17,022 nt of DNA from assembly GCA_900313125.1 (NCBI GenBank), contig OMPZ01000049.1, positions 1 through 17,022 on the forward strand, given 5' to 3'. A model generated the notes under the pieces. It searched no databases. It was not told where the DNA came from and was given only the letters and a program-made list of their open reading frames with translations. Position 1 is the stretch's first letter, and every line of letters starts with the position of its first letter. Shown here one piece after another: positions 7,431 through 14,302 of the stretch. Made by a program: the position numbers and the translations under genes. The stretch comes from an uncultured Eubacteriales bacterium. Its GTDB lineage: Bacteria; Bacillota; Clostridia; Oscillospirales; Acutalibacteraceae.

Positions 7431-8545
7431 TAATCAAACGCTGCCGAGCATTCTTTGAGCTGGTCTATTATCGAAATGTGCTGAGGACAGACGCTTTCGC
7501 ATTGTCCGCAGCCGATGCAGTCGCCGGCACGGGAAACAGCGGTAACGGCTTTATAATCGTCGAGCGACGCTTCAAGCTGACCGCTGCCGATGCGCTTGTT
7601 CATCGCGGAAAAAATATCGGGGATCGGTATCTGCTTCGGGCAGCCCTTGGTACAGTAGCGGCAGGCGGTACACGGTATCGTTTTTGTGCCGCTCATGATG
7701 CTTTGAGCCTTGTAGATTATCTGCCGCTCTTCGTCGTTTAACGGCTTGAAGTCCTTCATGTACGAGAGGTTATCCTTCATCTGCTCTACGTTCGACATAC
7801 CCGAAAGCACCGTCAGTATCCCGTCGAGCGAAGCGGAAAAGCGTATTGCCCACGAAGCCGGCGACATTTCCGGCGCGTAGTCGGAAAACATTTTACAGAT
7901 CTCCTTCGGGGGATTCGCGAGCGCGCCGCCCTTTACCGGCTCCATAACGACGATCTTTTTGCCGTGCTTTCTTGCAACCTCGTAGTTTGCGCGCGAGGTC
8001 ACCGACTTATTCTCCCAGTCGGCGTAATTTATCTGGAGCTGAACGAACTCCACCTCCGGGTGCTCCGTCAGTATCTCGTCGAGAAGCTTTGGGCCCGAAT
8101 GGAACGAAAACCCGACGTGACGTATCAGCCCCTTTTCCTTCATCTCCTGCGCGAAATCCCATATACCGAACTTCTCATATTTCTTGTAATTATTGTTCAT
8201 AATACAATGGAGAAGATAGTAGTCGATATAATCGACATTCATGCGCTTCAGGCTCGTGGTGAACTGCTTTTTCGCGTCGCTCTCGGTCAGGGCGGCCTGA
8301 ACGAACAGCTTCGTCGCGATAGTGTAGCTGTCGCGCGGATAACGCCCCACAAGCGCCTTCCCTATCGCGTCCTCCGAGCCGGGGTAAACGTGAGCCGTAT
8401 CGAAATAGGTAAACCCCGCCTCCATAAACAGATCGACCATTTCCTTTGTCTGCTCGACATCTATCGAAAGCAGCTTTTTGGGCAGACGCATCAGTCCGAA
8501 CCCGAGCTTTTTCGTATTTTCCATATCGGTGCTTTTGCCTGTCAT
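7430..8545 (-). CDS. Aldo/keto reductase with C-terminal ferredoxin-like (2x[4Fe-4S]) domain
   Basis: This 371-residue cytosolic oxidoreductase of unknown substrate has an AKR barrel over residues 11-265. The catalytic tetrad is visible as D49 (TYFDTAHVY), Y54, K79 (IATKLF) and H113 (YYLLHC). The C-terminal extension carries two cysteine sets: C292-x2-C295-x2-C298-x3-C302-P, and C343-x2-C346-x2-C349-x3-C353-P. These fit two [4Fe-4S] clusters, so electrons may pass between ferredoxin and NAD(P)H chemistry (inference). ATG 8545 is chosen because AAGGAG (minus strand, 8555-8560) is 9 nt away; ATG 8551 is too close to it and ATG 8524 is far. The frame happens to stay open upstream, antisense to corA, but that part is not coding. 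Transcribed alone from the promoter at 8571-8599. Confidence 0.93.
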   Translation of the reverse strand: MTGKSTDMENTKKLGFGLMRLPKKLLSIDVEQTKEMVDLFMEAGFTYFDTAHVYPGSEDAIGKALVGRYPRDSYTIATKLFVQAALTESDAKKQFTTSLKRMNVDYIDYYLLHCIMNNNYKKYEKFGIWDFAQEMKEKGLIRHVGFSFHSGPKLLDEILTEHPEVEFVQLQINYADWENKSVTSRANYEVARKHGKKIVVMEPVKGGALANPPKEICKMFSDYAPEMSPASWAIRFSASLDGILTVLSGMSNVEQMKDNLSYMKDFKPLNDEERQIIYKAQSIMSGTKTIPCTACRYCTKGCPKQIPIPDIFSAMNKRIGSGQLEASLDDYKAVTAVSRAGDCIGCGQCESVCPQHISIIDQLKECSAAFD

Positions 8546-8570
8546 AAACATCGACTCCTTTCTCTTTTTA

Positions 8571-8599
8571 AAGATAACATATCGCGCTTTGGCTGTCAA
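8571..8599 (-). promoter_or_regulatory. Promoter of the aldo/keto reductase gene
   Basis: On the minus strand, TTGACA (8594-8599), a 17-bp spacer and TATCTT (8571-8576) precede the ribosome binding site. The -35 is a perfect consensus. Confidence 0.8.
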
Positions 8600-8662
8600 C
8601 GAGTTTTGCGAGATCCGAATAACCAAAATCTGCCGCCCGGCAATAGTAAAAATGACGAAAGC

Positions 8663-8684
8663 TGTACATGAAAAACCTTGTACA
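8663..8684. promoter_or_regulatory. Pair of TGTACA palindromes between divergent promoters
   Basis: The self-complementary hexamer TGTACA occurs at 8663-8668 and again at 8679-8684. The copies are 16 bp apart and lie between the divergent aldo/keto reductase and corA promoters. They could be half-sites of a shared operator, but no regulator is identified and chance is possible. Confidence 0.25.
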
Positions 8685-8706
8685 TAAATAAAACTTATCC
8701 CATAGC

Positions 8707-8735
8707 TTGTATACGCACGCGATTTGTGGTAAAAT
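8707..8735 (+). promoter_or_regulatory. Promoter of the corA-like gene
   Basis: TTGTAT (8707-8712), a 17-bp spacer and TAAAAT (8730-8735) lie just before GGAGG (8745-8749) and ATG 8759. They predict a very short leader of about 17 nt. Confidence 0.7.
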
Positions 8736-8758
8736 TTAAAGGTCGGAGGTGACGGAAA

Positions 8759-9676
8759 ATGATCTACACAATAAACGAGACTCTCACGCCTGTCAAGGGC
8801 GATGCTTTTGCCGCAAACGGCAAGCCGTTCGTCGCTATACTGACAAAAAGCGAGTGGAAGGAACGGCGCGACCGCTTTGATATGGGTATCGAGATCGACC
8901 CCGAGGAATCCGAGATCGTTTTCACAAAGGCGGAGGTAAACTACGATTCCATCACGGGAACGTTTTCCATACCGAACCGTGACGATTTTTCTCAAAAGGA
9001 CACGACCTTCGCGTTCGCGCTCGACGAAAAGGGCATCGTTTTTATAGATGACAGCGGCATGGTCTCGCGAATAGTCGGTCAGATACAAAACGAGAAAAAG
9101 TGGAGAATGCCGAGCCTTGAGCGGTTCATCTACGACTTTCTCGACAGACTCGTCAGCGGCGATCAGCAGCTTCTTTCGCGCTACGAGTGGGAGCTTTACG
9201 GCATGGAAAACATCATCACCCGCGACGAGGAGCTGTTCGGCGTTGACAGAGTGAACGATATCCGCGGCGACGTCAGAGACCTTCACAACCACTACGAACA
9301 GCTTCTCGATATGGCGGAGATCCTTGAGGAGAACGAAAACAACTTCTTCAAAAAGAACAACCTTCGTTATTTCAGGCTTTTCGCGAACCGTATCGAACGG
9401 CTTCGCGACACCTCGGCTGGTATCAGCGAATATACGATGCAGATACGAGACCTTTACAAAATGCACCTTGATATCAAGCAGAATAACATCATGACGATAC
9501 TCACCGCCGTCACCACCATTTTCATGCCGCTGACGCTGATCGTTGGCTGGTACGGCATGAATTTCAGGTATATGCCGGAGCTTGAATACCGCTGGAGCTA
9601 CCCCATTCTCGCGGTTTTGAGCATCATTATCGTGGGTATAAACATATACGTCTTTAAAAAGAAAAAGTGGATGTAA
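8759..9676 (+). CDS. corA: CorA-family divalent cation (Mg2+/Co2+) channel protein
   Basis: This 305-residue protein has the CorA plan. A large N-terminal cytosolic domain (1-240) ends in a long charged helix with acidic and basic patches (about 160-240). A first membrane helix follows (about 245-264) ending in the signature YGMN (residues 265-268), then a short external loop, a second helix (about 281-298) and the basic tail KKKKW. CorA forms a pentamer that conducts Mg2+, and in some cases Co2+ or Ni2+, and is gated by intracellular Mg2+. GGAGG (8745-8749) is 9 nt before the ATG. It is a single-gene unit between its own promoter and terminator, divergent from the aldo/keto reductase. Specific ion and direction are not shown by sequence. 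Confidence 0.92.
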   Translation: MIYTINETLTPVKGDAFAANGKPFVAILTKSEWKERRDRFDMGIEIDPEESEIVFTKAEVNYDSITGTFSIPNRDDFSQKDTTFAFALDEKGIVFIDDSGMVSRIVGQIQNEKKWRMPSLERFIYDFLDRLVSGDQQLLSRYEWELYGMENIITRDEELFGVDRVNDIRGDVRDLHNHYEQLLDMAEILEENENNFFKKNNLRYFRLFANRIERLRDTSAGISEYTMQIRDLYKMHLDIKQNNIMTILTAVTTIFMPLTLIVGWYGMNFRYMPELEYRWSYPILAVLSIIIVGINIYVFKKKKWM

Positions 9677-9677
9677 T

Positions 9678-9720
9678 AAAAACGCAGCCTGTGCGATCGA
9701 CACCGGGCTGCGTTTTTGTT
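9678..9720 (+). terminator. Rho-independent terminator of corA
   Basis: AAAAACGCAGCC (9678-9689) pairs with GGCTGCGTTTTT (9706-9717) in a 12-bp stem. The T-run is part of the 3' arm. It starts 2 bp after the corA stop. Confidence 0.92.
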
Positions 9721-9789
9721 ATTCTTTGACAAACAGAGCGTATTCATTTTAGTCATATCGCTAAATCGGAAAAATCAGGGAAAAAGCTA

Positions 9790-9818
9790 TTGACAAAAGA
9801 ATATTATTGTGATATCAT
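9790..9818 (+). promoter_or_regulatory. Promoter of the SPFH/ribbon-helix-helix operon
   Basis: TTGACA (9790-9795), a 17-bp spacer and TATCAT (9813-9818) predict a start near 9825 and a leader of about 47 nt. The -10 box lies inside the palindrome at 9809-9829. Confidence 0.82.
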
Positions 9819-9840
9819 TTTGATATCACGAAGAGTGATA
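9809..9840. promoter_or_regulatory. Probable operator: palindrome over the -10 box plus a third half-site
   Basis: GTGATATCA (9809-9817) and TGATATCAC (9821-9829) form a perfect 9-bp inverted repeat with a 3-bp centre covering the -10 element. A further GTGATA at 9835-9840 forms a second inverted pair with TATCAC (9824-9829). Repeated half-sites suit a ribbon-helix-helix repressor binding as several dimers. The operon encodes such a protein, so autoregulation is the simplest inference. Confidence 0.65.
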
Positions 9841-9871
9841 AACATACATACCTGTAAAGGGGGAACTTATT

Positions 9872-10891
9872 ATGAAAGAAAAGATTATTTCCGGAAAGAA
9901 AAATGGTATGGCGGTGCTCATTCTGACTATCCTGCTGTACATAGCCGCTATCCCTGCGCTCATCATCGGCGATTCGCTCGAAACAGCCGCGGGTACTGTG
10001 CTGATAGCTGTTTCGCTTATCTGGATCTGTCTCGGCTGGATACTGCTGATGGGGCTCAAGGTGTTAAAGCCGCAGGAAGCTCTTGTGCTCACTCTGTTCG
10101 GCAAATATATCGGTACACTTAAGAGCGAGGGCTTTTACTGGGTCAACCCGTTCTGCACGGCTGTCAACCCTGCAGCGTCCACAAAGCTCAGGCAAAGCGG
10201 CGACGTCGGCGGCGACGATATCAGCGCAAAGCCATATAAAGCGACCGGCGAAGGCACGGCTTCAGCCGCTGTTCTCGACAAGCGTCTTTCTCTGAAAATG
10301 ATGACGCTCAACAACAACAAGCAGAAGATCAACGACTGTCTCGGCAACCCGATCGAGATCGGTATCGCAGTTATCTGGCGCGTAGTCGATACGGCAAAGG
10401 CAGTTTTCGACGTTGACAACTACAAGGAGTACCTTTCTCTGCAGTGCGACACGGCGCTGAGAAATATCGTTCGCCTTTACCCCTACGACGTTGCGCCCAA
10501 CGTTGACACAACGGGCGACGGAGTCGCTGACGAGGGCAGTCTCAGGGGTTCGAGCGAGATCGTGGCTCAGCGTATCCGCGACGAGATACAGGAGAAGGTA
10601 AGCAACGCCGGCATTGAGATCATCGAAGCAAGGATCACATATCTTGCGTACGCTCCCGAGATCGCCGCTGCAATGCTGCAAAGGCAGCAGGCGTCGGCTG
10701 TAGTAGACGCAAGAAAGCTCATCGTAGACGGCGCTGTCGGCATGGTCGAGATGGCTCTCGAGCAGCTCAGCGAGAAAAACGTTGTCGAGCTTGACGACGA
10801 GCGCAAGGCGGCTATGGTATCGAACCTGCTCGTAGTGCTTTGCGGCAACCACGACGCGCAGCCCGTAGTAAATTCGGGCAGTCTGTACTGA
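9872..10891 (+). CDS. SPFH (stomatin/prohibitin/flotillin-like) domain membrane protein
   Basis: This 339-residue protein has two N-terminal membrane helices (about 12-33 and 39-60), and then an SPFH domain starting LKPQEALVLTLFGKYIGTL (64-82) and running to about 290. It includes GIAVIWRVVD (164-173), the VDNYKEYL segment, and the helical end YLAYAPEIAAAMLQRQQA. SPFH proteins oligomerise on membranes and organise microdomains or control proteases; the role of this one is not known. An acidic loop DTTGDGVADE (212-221) inside the domain resembles a calcium-binding loop. AAAGGGGG (9856-9863) is 8 nt before ATG 9872. The ribbon-helix-helix gene starts 1 nt after its stop, so the two are coupled. 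Confidence 0.88.
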   Translation: MKEKIISGKKNGMAVLILTILLYIAAIPALIIGDSLETAAGTVLIAVSLIWICLGWILLMGLKVLKPQEALVLTLFGKYIGTLKSEGFYWVNPFCTAVNPAASTKLRQSGDVGGDDISAKPYKATGEGTASAAVLDKRLSLKMMTLNNNKQKINDCLGNPIEIGIAVIWRVVDTAKAVFDVDNYKEYLSLQCDTALRNIVRLYPYDVAPNVDTTGDGVADEGSLRGSSEIVAQRIRDEIQEKVSNAGIEIIEARITYLAYAPEIAAAMLQRQQASAVVDARKLIVDGAVGMVEMALEQLSEKNVVELDDERKAAMVSNLLVVLCGNHDAQPVVNSGSLY

Positions 10892-10892
10892 T

Positions 10893-11111
10893 ATGGCAGC
10901 AAAAAAGCAGGTGCCCTTACGTCTGTCCGAAAAACTGTATAACGATATAGCGTCTTGGGCAGAGGACGATTTTCGGTCGGTAAACGGGCAGATAGAATAT
11001 TTACTGACCGAATGCGTAAAGCAGCGACGCAAAAACGGCGGCTATGTCGGCAAGGAGATAGACTCACCGCCCAATTTCGATGTCAGCGATTTTGACGATG
11101 GCAGCAAGTAA
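10893..11111 (+). CDS. Arc-like ribbon-helix-helix DNA-binding protein
   Basis: This 72-residue protein has the ribbon-helix-helix layout: strand KQVPLRLS (5-12), helix A EKLYNDIASWAEDDF (13-27), a turn, then helix B SVNGQIEYLLTECVKQR (29-45). An acidic, disordered-looking tail follows. Arc/MetJ-type proteins dimerise through the strand and insert it into the major groove. The ATG sits 1 nt beyond the SPFH stop (TGATATG) with no clear Shine-Dalgarno of its own, which argues for translational coupling and a small dose relative to the SPFH protein. I infer that it represses its own operon at 9809-9840. It could also be part of a toxin-antitoxin-like pair, but no toxin is seen. Confidence 0.85.
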   Translation: MAAKKQVPLRLSEKLYNDIASWAEDDFRSVNGQIEYLLTECVKQRRKNGGYVGKEIDSPPNFDVSDFDDGSK

Positions 11112-11123
11112 GAAACGCAAACG

Positions 11124-11170
11124 AGCGCACCTCCCAATTTTTTGAGAGGTGCGCTTCTTTCTTTTTTCTC
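11124..11170. terminator. Terminator shared by the SPFH operon and the convergent GLUG operon
   Basis: AGCGCACCTC (11124-11133) pairs perfectly with GAGGTGCGCT (11146-11155). On the plus strand it is followed by TCTTTCTTTTTTCTC, a good terminator tail. On the minus strand the tail (CGTTTGCGTTTCT) is weaker but present. Confidence 0.85.
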
Positions 11171-11194
11171 TTGTAACAACGGTCTGACGCGCGG

Positions 11195-14100
11195 TCAAGT
11201 ATCGGCAGGCGTGCGCTTTTTCTTTTTTGTTTTTATTGCTCTTATCACAAAAAAGAGTATCACCAGAATGACTGCCGCCGATATCCCTGCTATGACGCCA
11301 ACGGGAAGATGCAGAAGCTTTTTATTGAAAAAGGCAACGCTGCTGCCGTTTTTCGCACTAAATACGATATAGCTGCCGTCTCTCTCATAGTCGGTCTTTT
11401 TGAAAGCCCCGCCGTCGGCGACGTAAAGTGTGCCTTCGTCGGTCATTTTCAATCTGACGCGCAGATCGCCGGAATAGCTGCTGACTTCGACTGTGTACGC
11501 CGCAAGCTGTTCGCCCTTCTCTCCGTCGATCGAAACGGGGTCTGACAGCGGCGCCGCCGTAAGCTCCTGCCCCTCGTAGAAATTGCCCTCGGCAAGCATG
11601 AGCGGTACGTCCTCGCCTGTGGCGATAGTTGTTTTCGGGTTCTTGTATTCGCCCTCGACGGTAAGGCTGTAATAAATGTTGTCGGCGTCGAAGTCGTCCC
11701 ATTTCCAGTATTTGGTGCCGTCCATCTTGACCTCGGGCAGCTCGTCAATGCTGCCGCCAAAGGGCACTTCCTTTATGGCGACAGTTTCGCCGCCCGCGAT
11801 GAACGTTACCGTTATCTTTCTGAAAAGCTCCGGGATATCGTTCTGCTTCATCATGTCGGCGTAGCTTACAGGCTCCGCCTTTCCCTTGTAGCTGATACCG
11901 TCGATACCGCCGAGACCGTTCTCGACGAAGAGACAGTTCTCTACCGTACCGTCCGCGCTTCCCGCAACAGAGCCGCAGTACTCCTTCTCGCTCTTAACGT
12001 ATGAATACGATTTGCAGTCGGTGATGTTGCAGCCGCTGCCAACGATGCCGCCGACATATTTGCCGCCGTAAAGAACACAGCGCGCATAAGACGAGCTGAT
12101 GCTGCCCTTGCTGTTTCCGGCGACGCCGCCGCAGTTGTCTCCGCCCTTTACCGTTCCCGAGCCGACGCACGAGATGACCGCGCCGAAATCGGCGTTCCCG
12201 ACAATGCCGCCCGAGCTTTCCTTCTTCGCTTCAACGTCGTTTTTGCTCTCGCAGCCGCTTATTACCGAGAACACAAGGTATTTCGCGTTCGCGAGCAGTA
12301 CGTCGGACACTCTCAGCTTATCCTCGGCGTCGAAGCTCAGCTCGTATGATACAGAGCCTGCCGTGCCGCCGACGTTCGTCTCTCCGCTGACAGAGCCGTG
12401 ATTTGTGCAGTCCTTTATCACGCCGGTACTGTAGCGCTCCGGGTGCTCCGCCGAGATATCGGTCTGACGGTCTGTCTGACCGTCCTTCAGGTCGGACGCC
12501 TTGTCAAGAAAGCTGTTCGTAAGTGAATCGCAGGCAGCAAGAAGCTGCTGAGCGTCGTCGGATATCTTCGCGGGCGCGTTTTTGAGCGACTCGCGCACCC
12601 TGTCCGCCTGGTCGGCAATATCGCCGATATCGCTTATGACCGACTGAACGTCGGGGCGTGTAAACGACACGGAAAGTATAGCGTTTTCAAGCTCCTCCGA
12701 CAGACCCGCGGCGGAGTCGAGATACTTATCGGCTTCGCCGTCGAGACGGCGGAGTATGCTGTCAATGCGCTCGGGGTCTATCGCCGCAAGCTCCGTCTCG
12801 GACATTTCGGCAAGCTCCGACGCGAGCCTTCTCGCTCTGTCGAGGTCGCTGCTGTCTATCGCCGAGCTTATCTCGGTCAGCAGCTCGTCTGTGGTATAGC
12901 CGGAGCTTGAACGCTCCCTTTCGCCGTTTTGTATATGACCGGCAATATCTGCCGATTCGCGTTTTTCTCTGATACGCCTGAGCGTCGTGTCTATCGAGAG
13001 AACAGCCGTGTGATCTCCCTCATCGTTTCGTATAAGCTCGAGTATCTCGGTCAGCTTGCCGACGTCGATGCTGTTTTGCGTGTCGGAGGTCAGCTTCTTC
13101 AGCTCGCCGACGAGCGAATTTATCTTCGCTTTATCGTGCGCGTCGATCGCGTTCGCAATGTCGCCGCCGATCCTGTCCAGCGCAGTCCGCGCCTGTGAAA
13201 CGTTCGACGAGATCTGACCGATAACAGCCGAGGTATCGCTGCCTGCCGCGTCTACAAAGCCGCTCATCTTGTCGAGATCGGACTTGAGCTGCGCCGAATC
13301 GGTCTTTAAGCCCTTGTTGAAGCTGTCAAGCTCGCTGGCGATATTGTCTAACGAGGTTTTCAGCTCGCTGAGCGTGCTCTCCGAAATATCCCACACGGTA
13401 TACGGCTCAGCCTGACCGACTATCCCGCCGACGTCCTTGCGCCCGATGACCTTCGAGTTGTTGACGCAGCCGCTGACCATGCCGCTCTGTCTGCCGACGA
13501 TGCCGCCCACGTTGTAGCCCGTGCGTTCGTAGCCGATATCTCCGTTGTTTTCGCAGCCGCTTACCGTGCCGCCGGAGGACCCCGAAATTCCGCCGATATC
13601 GGTTATATCGAGGAAATCGTCCTCAGATATCTCCGACACATCGAACGAGAAGCCCTTTTCAAGCGTCGTATCCGGGACAGCTACGAGCGTTGTATTGATG
13701 CTGCCCCTATTCTCACAAGCATTCACAACGCCGCTGTTCTCGCCCGAAATGCCGCCTATACGGTGCTGACCCGTCGTGCTGCCCGAAAAGGTACAGCCGA
13801 CGACCATACCTTTGTTGACGCCGACAACGCCGCCGATGCTTTCAACGCCGCTGACCGTACCCTTGAAGGTGCAGTCCTTGATAACGCCGTTGTTTTCGCC
13901 CGCGATGCCGCCGACATAGCAGCCGCTGCCCGATGGCGTTACGGTACCCTCGACGTCGAGGAGATTTATCCTGGCATCCTTTGAGGTGCAGCGGAAAAAA
14001 CCAACGTGTGAGCCTTCCGTATCAACGTCAAATTTTGTGATCTTATGACCGTTGCCGTTGAACGTTCCGCAAAAATACGGTATTCCAGTAAAATTGACGC

Positions 14101-14302
14101 CGCCGAGGTCAATGTCGCCTTCAAGCTCGACGTCAAGCCCCATAGAGTAGCCGTCGAACGTGCATTTTTCCGCCAAGGAAACAAGCTCGGCTGACGTTCT
14201 GATCCTTTCCGTCCTGCCCTTTTCGCTTTGGGCGAACGCCGTAAGCGGAAGTGACGCCGCGATCACCGACGCCGCAAGGAACAATGCTGTAAGCTTTTTC
14301 AT
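11195..14302 (-). CDS. Secreted, membrane-anchored GLUG-repeat protein with an inserted coiled-coil domain
   Basis: This 1035-residue surface protein of unknown function has a Sec signal peptide (1-24, probable cut after TAFA). A beta-rich start (about 55-115, GTFNGNGHKI) leads into GLUG-type repeats at 128-297 of the form GGI-G-N-G-V--C-N-G. Next comes a long charged helical region (about 304-605) rich in Leu/Ile heptads and spaced by Ser/Asp. More GLUG repeats follow (625-790), then an InlB/listeria-type beta domain (about 829-886, VTFIAGGETVAIKEVPFGG) and another beta region. One membrane helix (999-1021) and a KTKKKKR tail place the C-terminus inside. GGAGG (14312-14316) inside the end of the upstream gene is 9 nt from ATG 14302, and the genes overlap by ATGA. 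I infer it works with the MMPL transporter at the cell surface. Confidence 0.85.
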   Translation of the reverse strand: MKKLTALFLAASVIAASLPLTAFAQSEKGRTERIRTSAELVSLAEKCTFDGYSMGLDVELEGDIDLGGVNFTGIPYFCGTFNGNGHKITKFDVDTEGSHVGFFRCTSKDARINLLDVEGTVTPSGSGCYVGGIAGENNGVIKDCTFKGTVSGVESIGGVVGVNKGMVVGCTFSGSTTGQHRIGGISGENSGVVNACENRGSINTTLVAVPDTTLEKGFSFDVSEISEDDFLDITDIGGISGSSGGTVSGCENNGDIGYERTGYNVGGIVGRQSGMVSGCVNNSKVIGRKDVGGIVGQAEPYTVWDISESTLSELKTSLDNIASELDSFNKGLKTDSAQLKSDLDKMSGFVDAAGSDTSAVIGQISSNVSQARTALDRIGGDIANAIDAHDKAKINSLVGELKKLTSDTQNSIDVGKLTEILELIRNDEGDHTAVLSIDTTLRRIREKRESADIAGHIQNGERERSSSGYTTDELLTEISSAIDSSDLDRARRLASELAEMSETELAAIDPERIDSILRRLDGEADKYLDSAAGLSEELENAILSVSFTRPDVQSVISDIGDIADQADRVRESLKNAPAKISDDAQQLLAACDSLTNSFLDKASDLKDGQTDRQTDISAEHPERYSTGVIKDCTNHGSVSGETNVGGTAGSVSYELSFDAEDKLRVSDVLLANAKYLVFSVISGCESKNDVEAKKESSGGIVGNADFGAVISCVGSGTVKGGDNCGGVAGNSKGSISSSYARCVLYGGKYVGGIVGSGCNITDCKSYSYVKSEKEYCGSVAGSADGTVENCLFVENGLGGIDGISYKGKAEPVSYADMMKQNDIPELFRKITVTFIAGGETVAIKEVPFGGSIDELPEVKMDGTKYWKWDDFDADNIYYSLTVEGEYKNPKTTIATGEDVPLMLAEGNFYEGQELTAAPLSDPVSIDGEKGEQLAAYTVEVSSYSGDLRVRLKMTDEGTLYVADGGAFKKTDYERDGSYIVFSAKNGSSVAFFNKKLLHLPVGVIAGISAAVILVILFFVIRAIKTKKKKRTPADT

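Noticed and set aside
7964..8671. 235-codon plus-strand frame inside the aldo/keto reductase gene
   Set aside because: It is antisense to the catalytic domain with all key residues on the other strand.
8546..9703. The aldo/keto reductase reading frame stays open for another 386 codons upstream, antisense through corA, as if a 757-residue fusion
   Set aside because: The extension has no domain, is the mirror of a clear CorA gene, and the reductase has its own promoter and ribosome binding site inside it.
12455..12485. Short tandem GTCTGAC/GTCTGTC units considered as a microsatellite or phase-variable tract
   Set aside because: Only a few imperfect units inside the coil-to-GLUG linker; changes would mostly shift a long frame with no sign of an alternative product.
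11933..13921. Repeated GLUG-coding DNA considered as a nucleotide repeat or CRISPR-like array
   Set aside because: The units are degenerate at DNA level and irregularly spaced; the repetition is in protein sequence.
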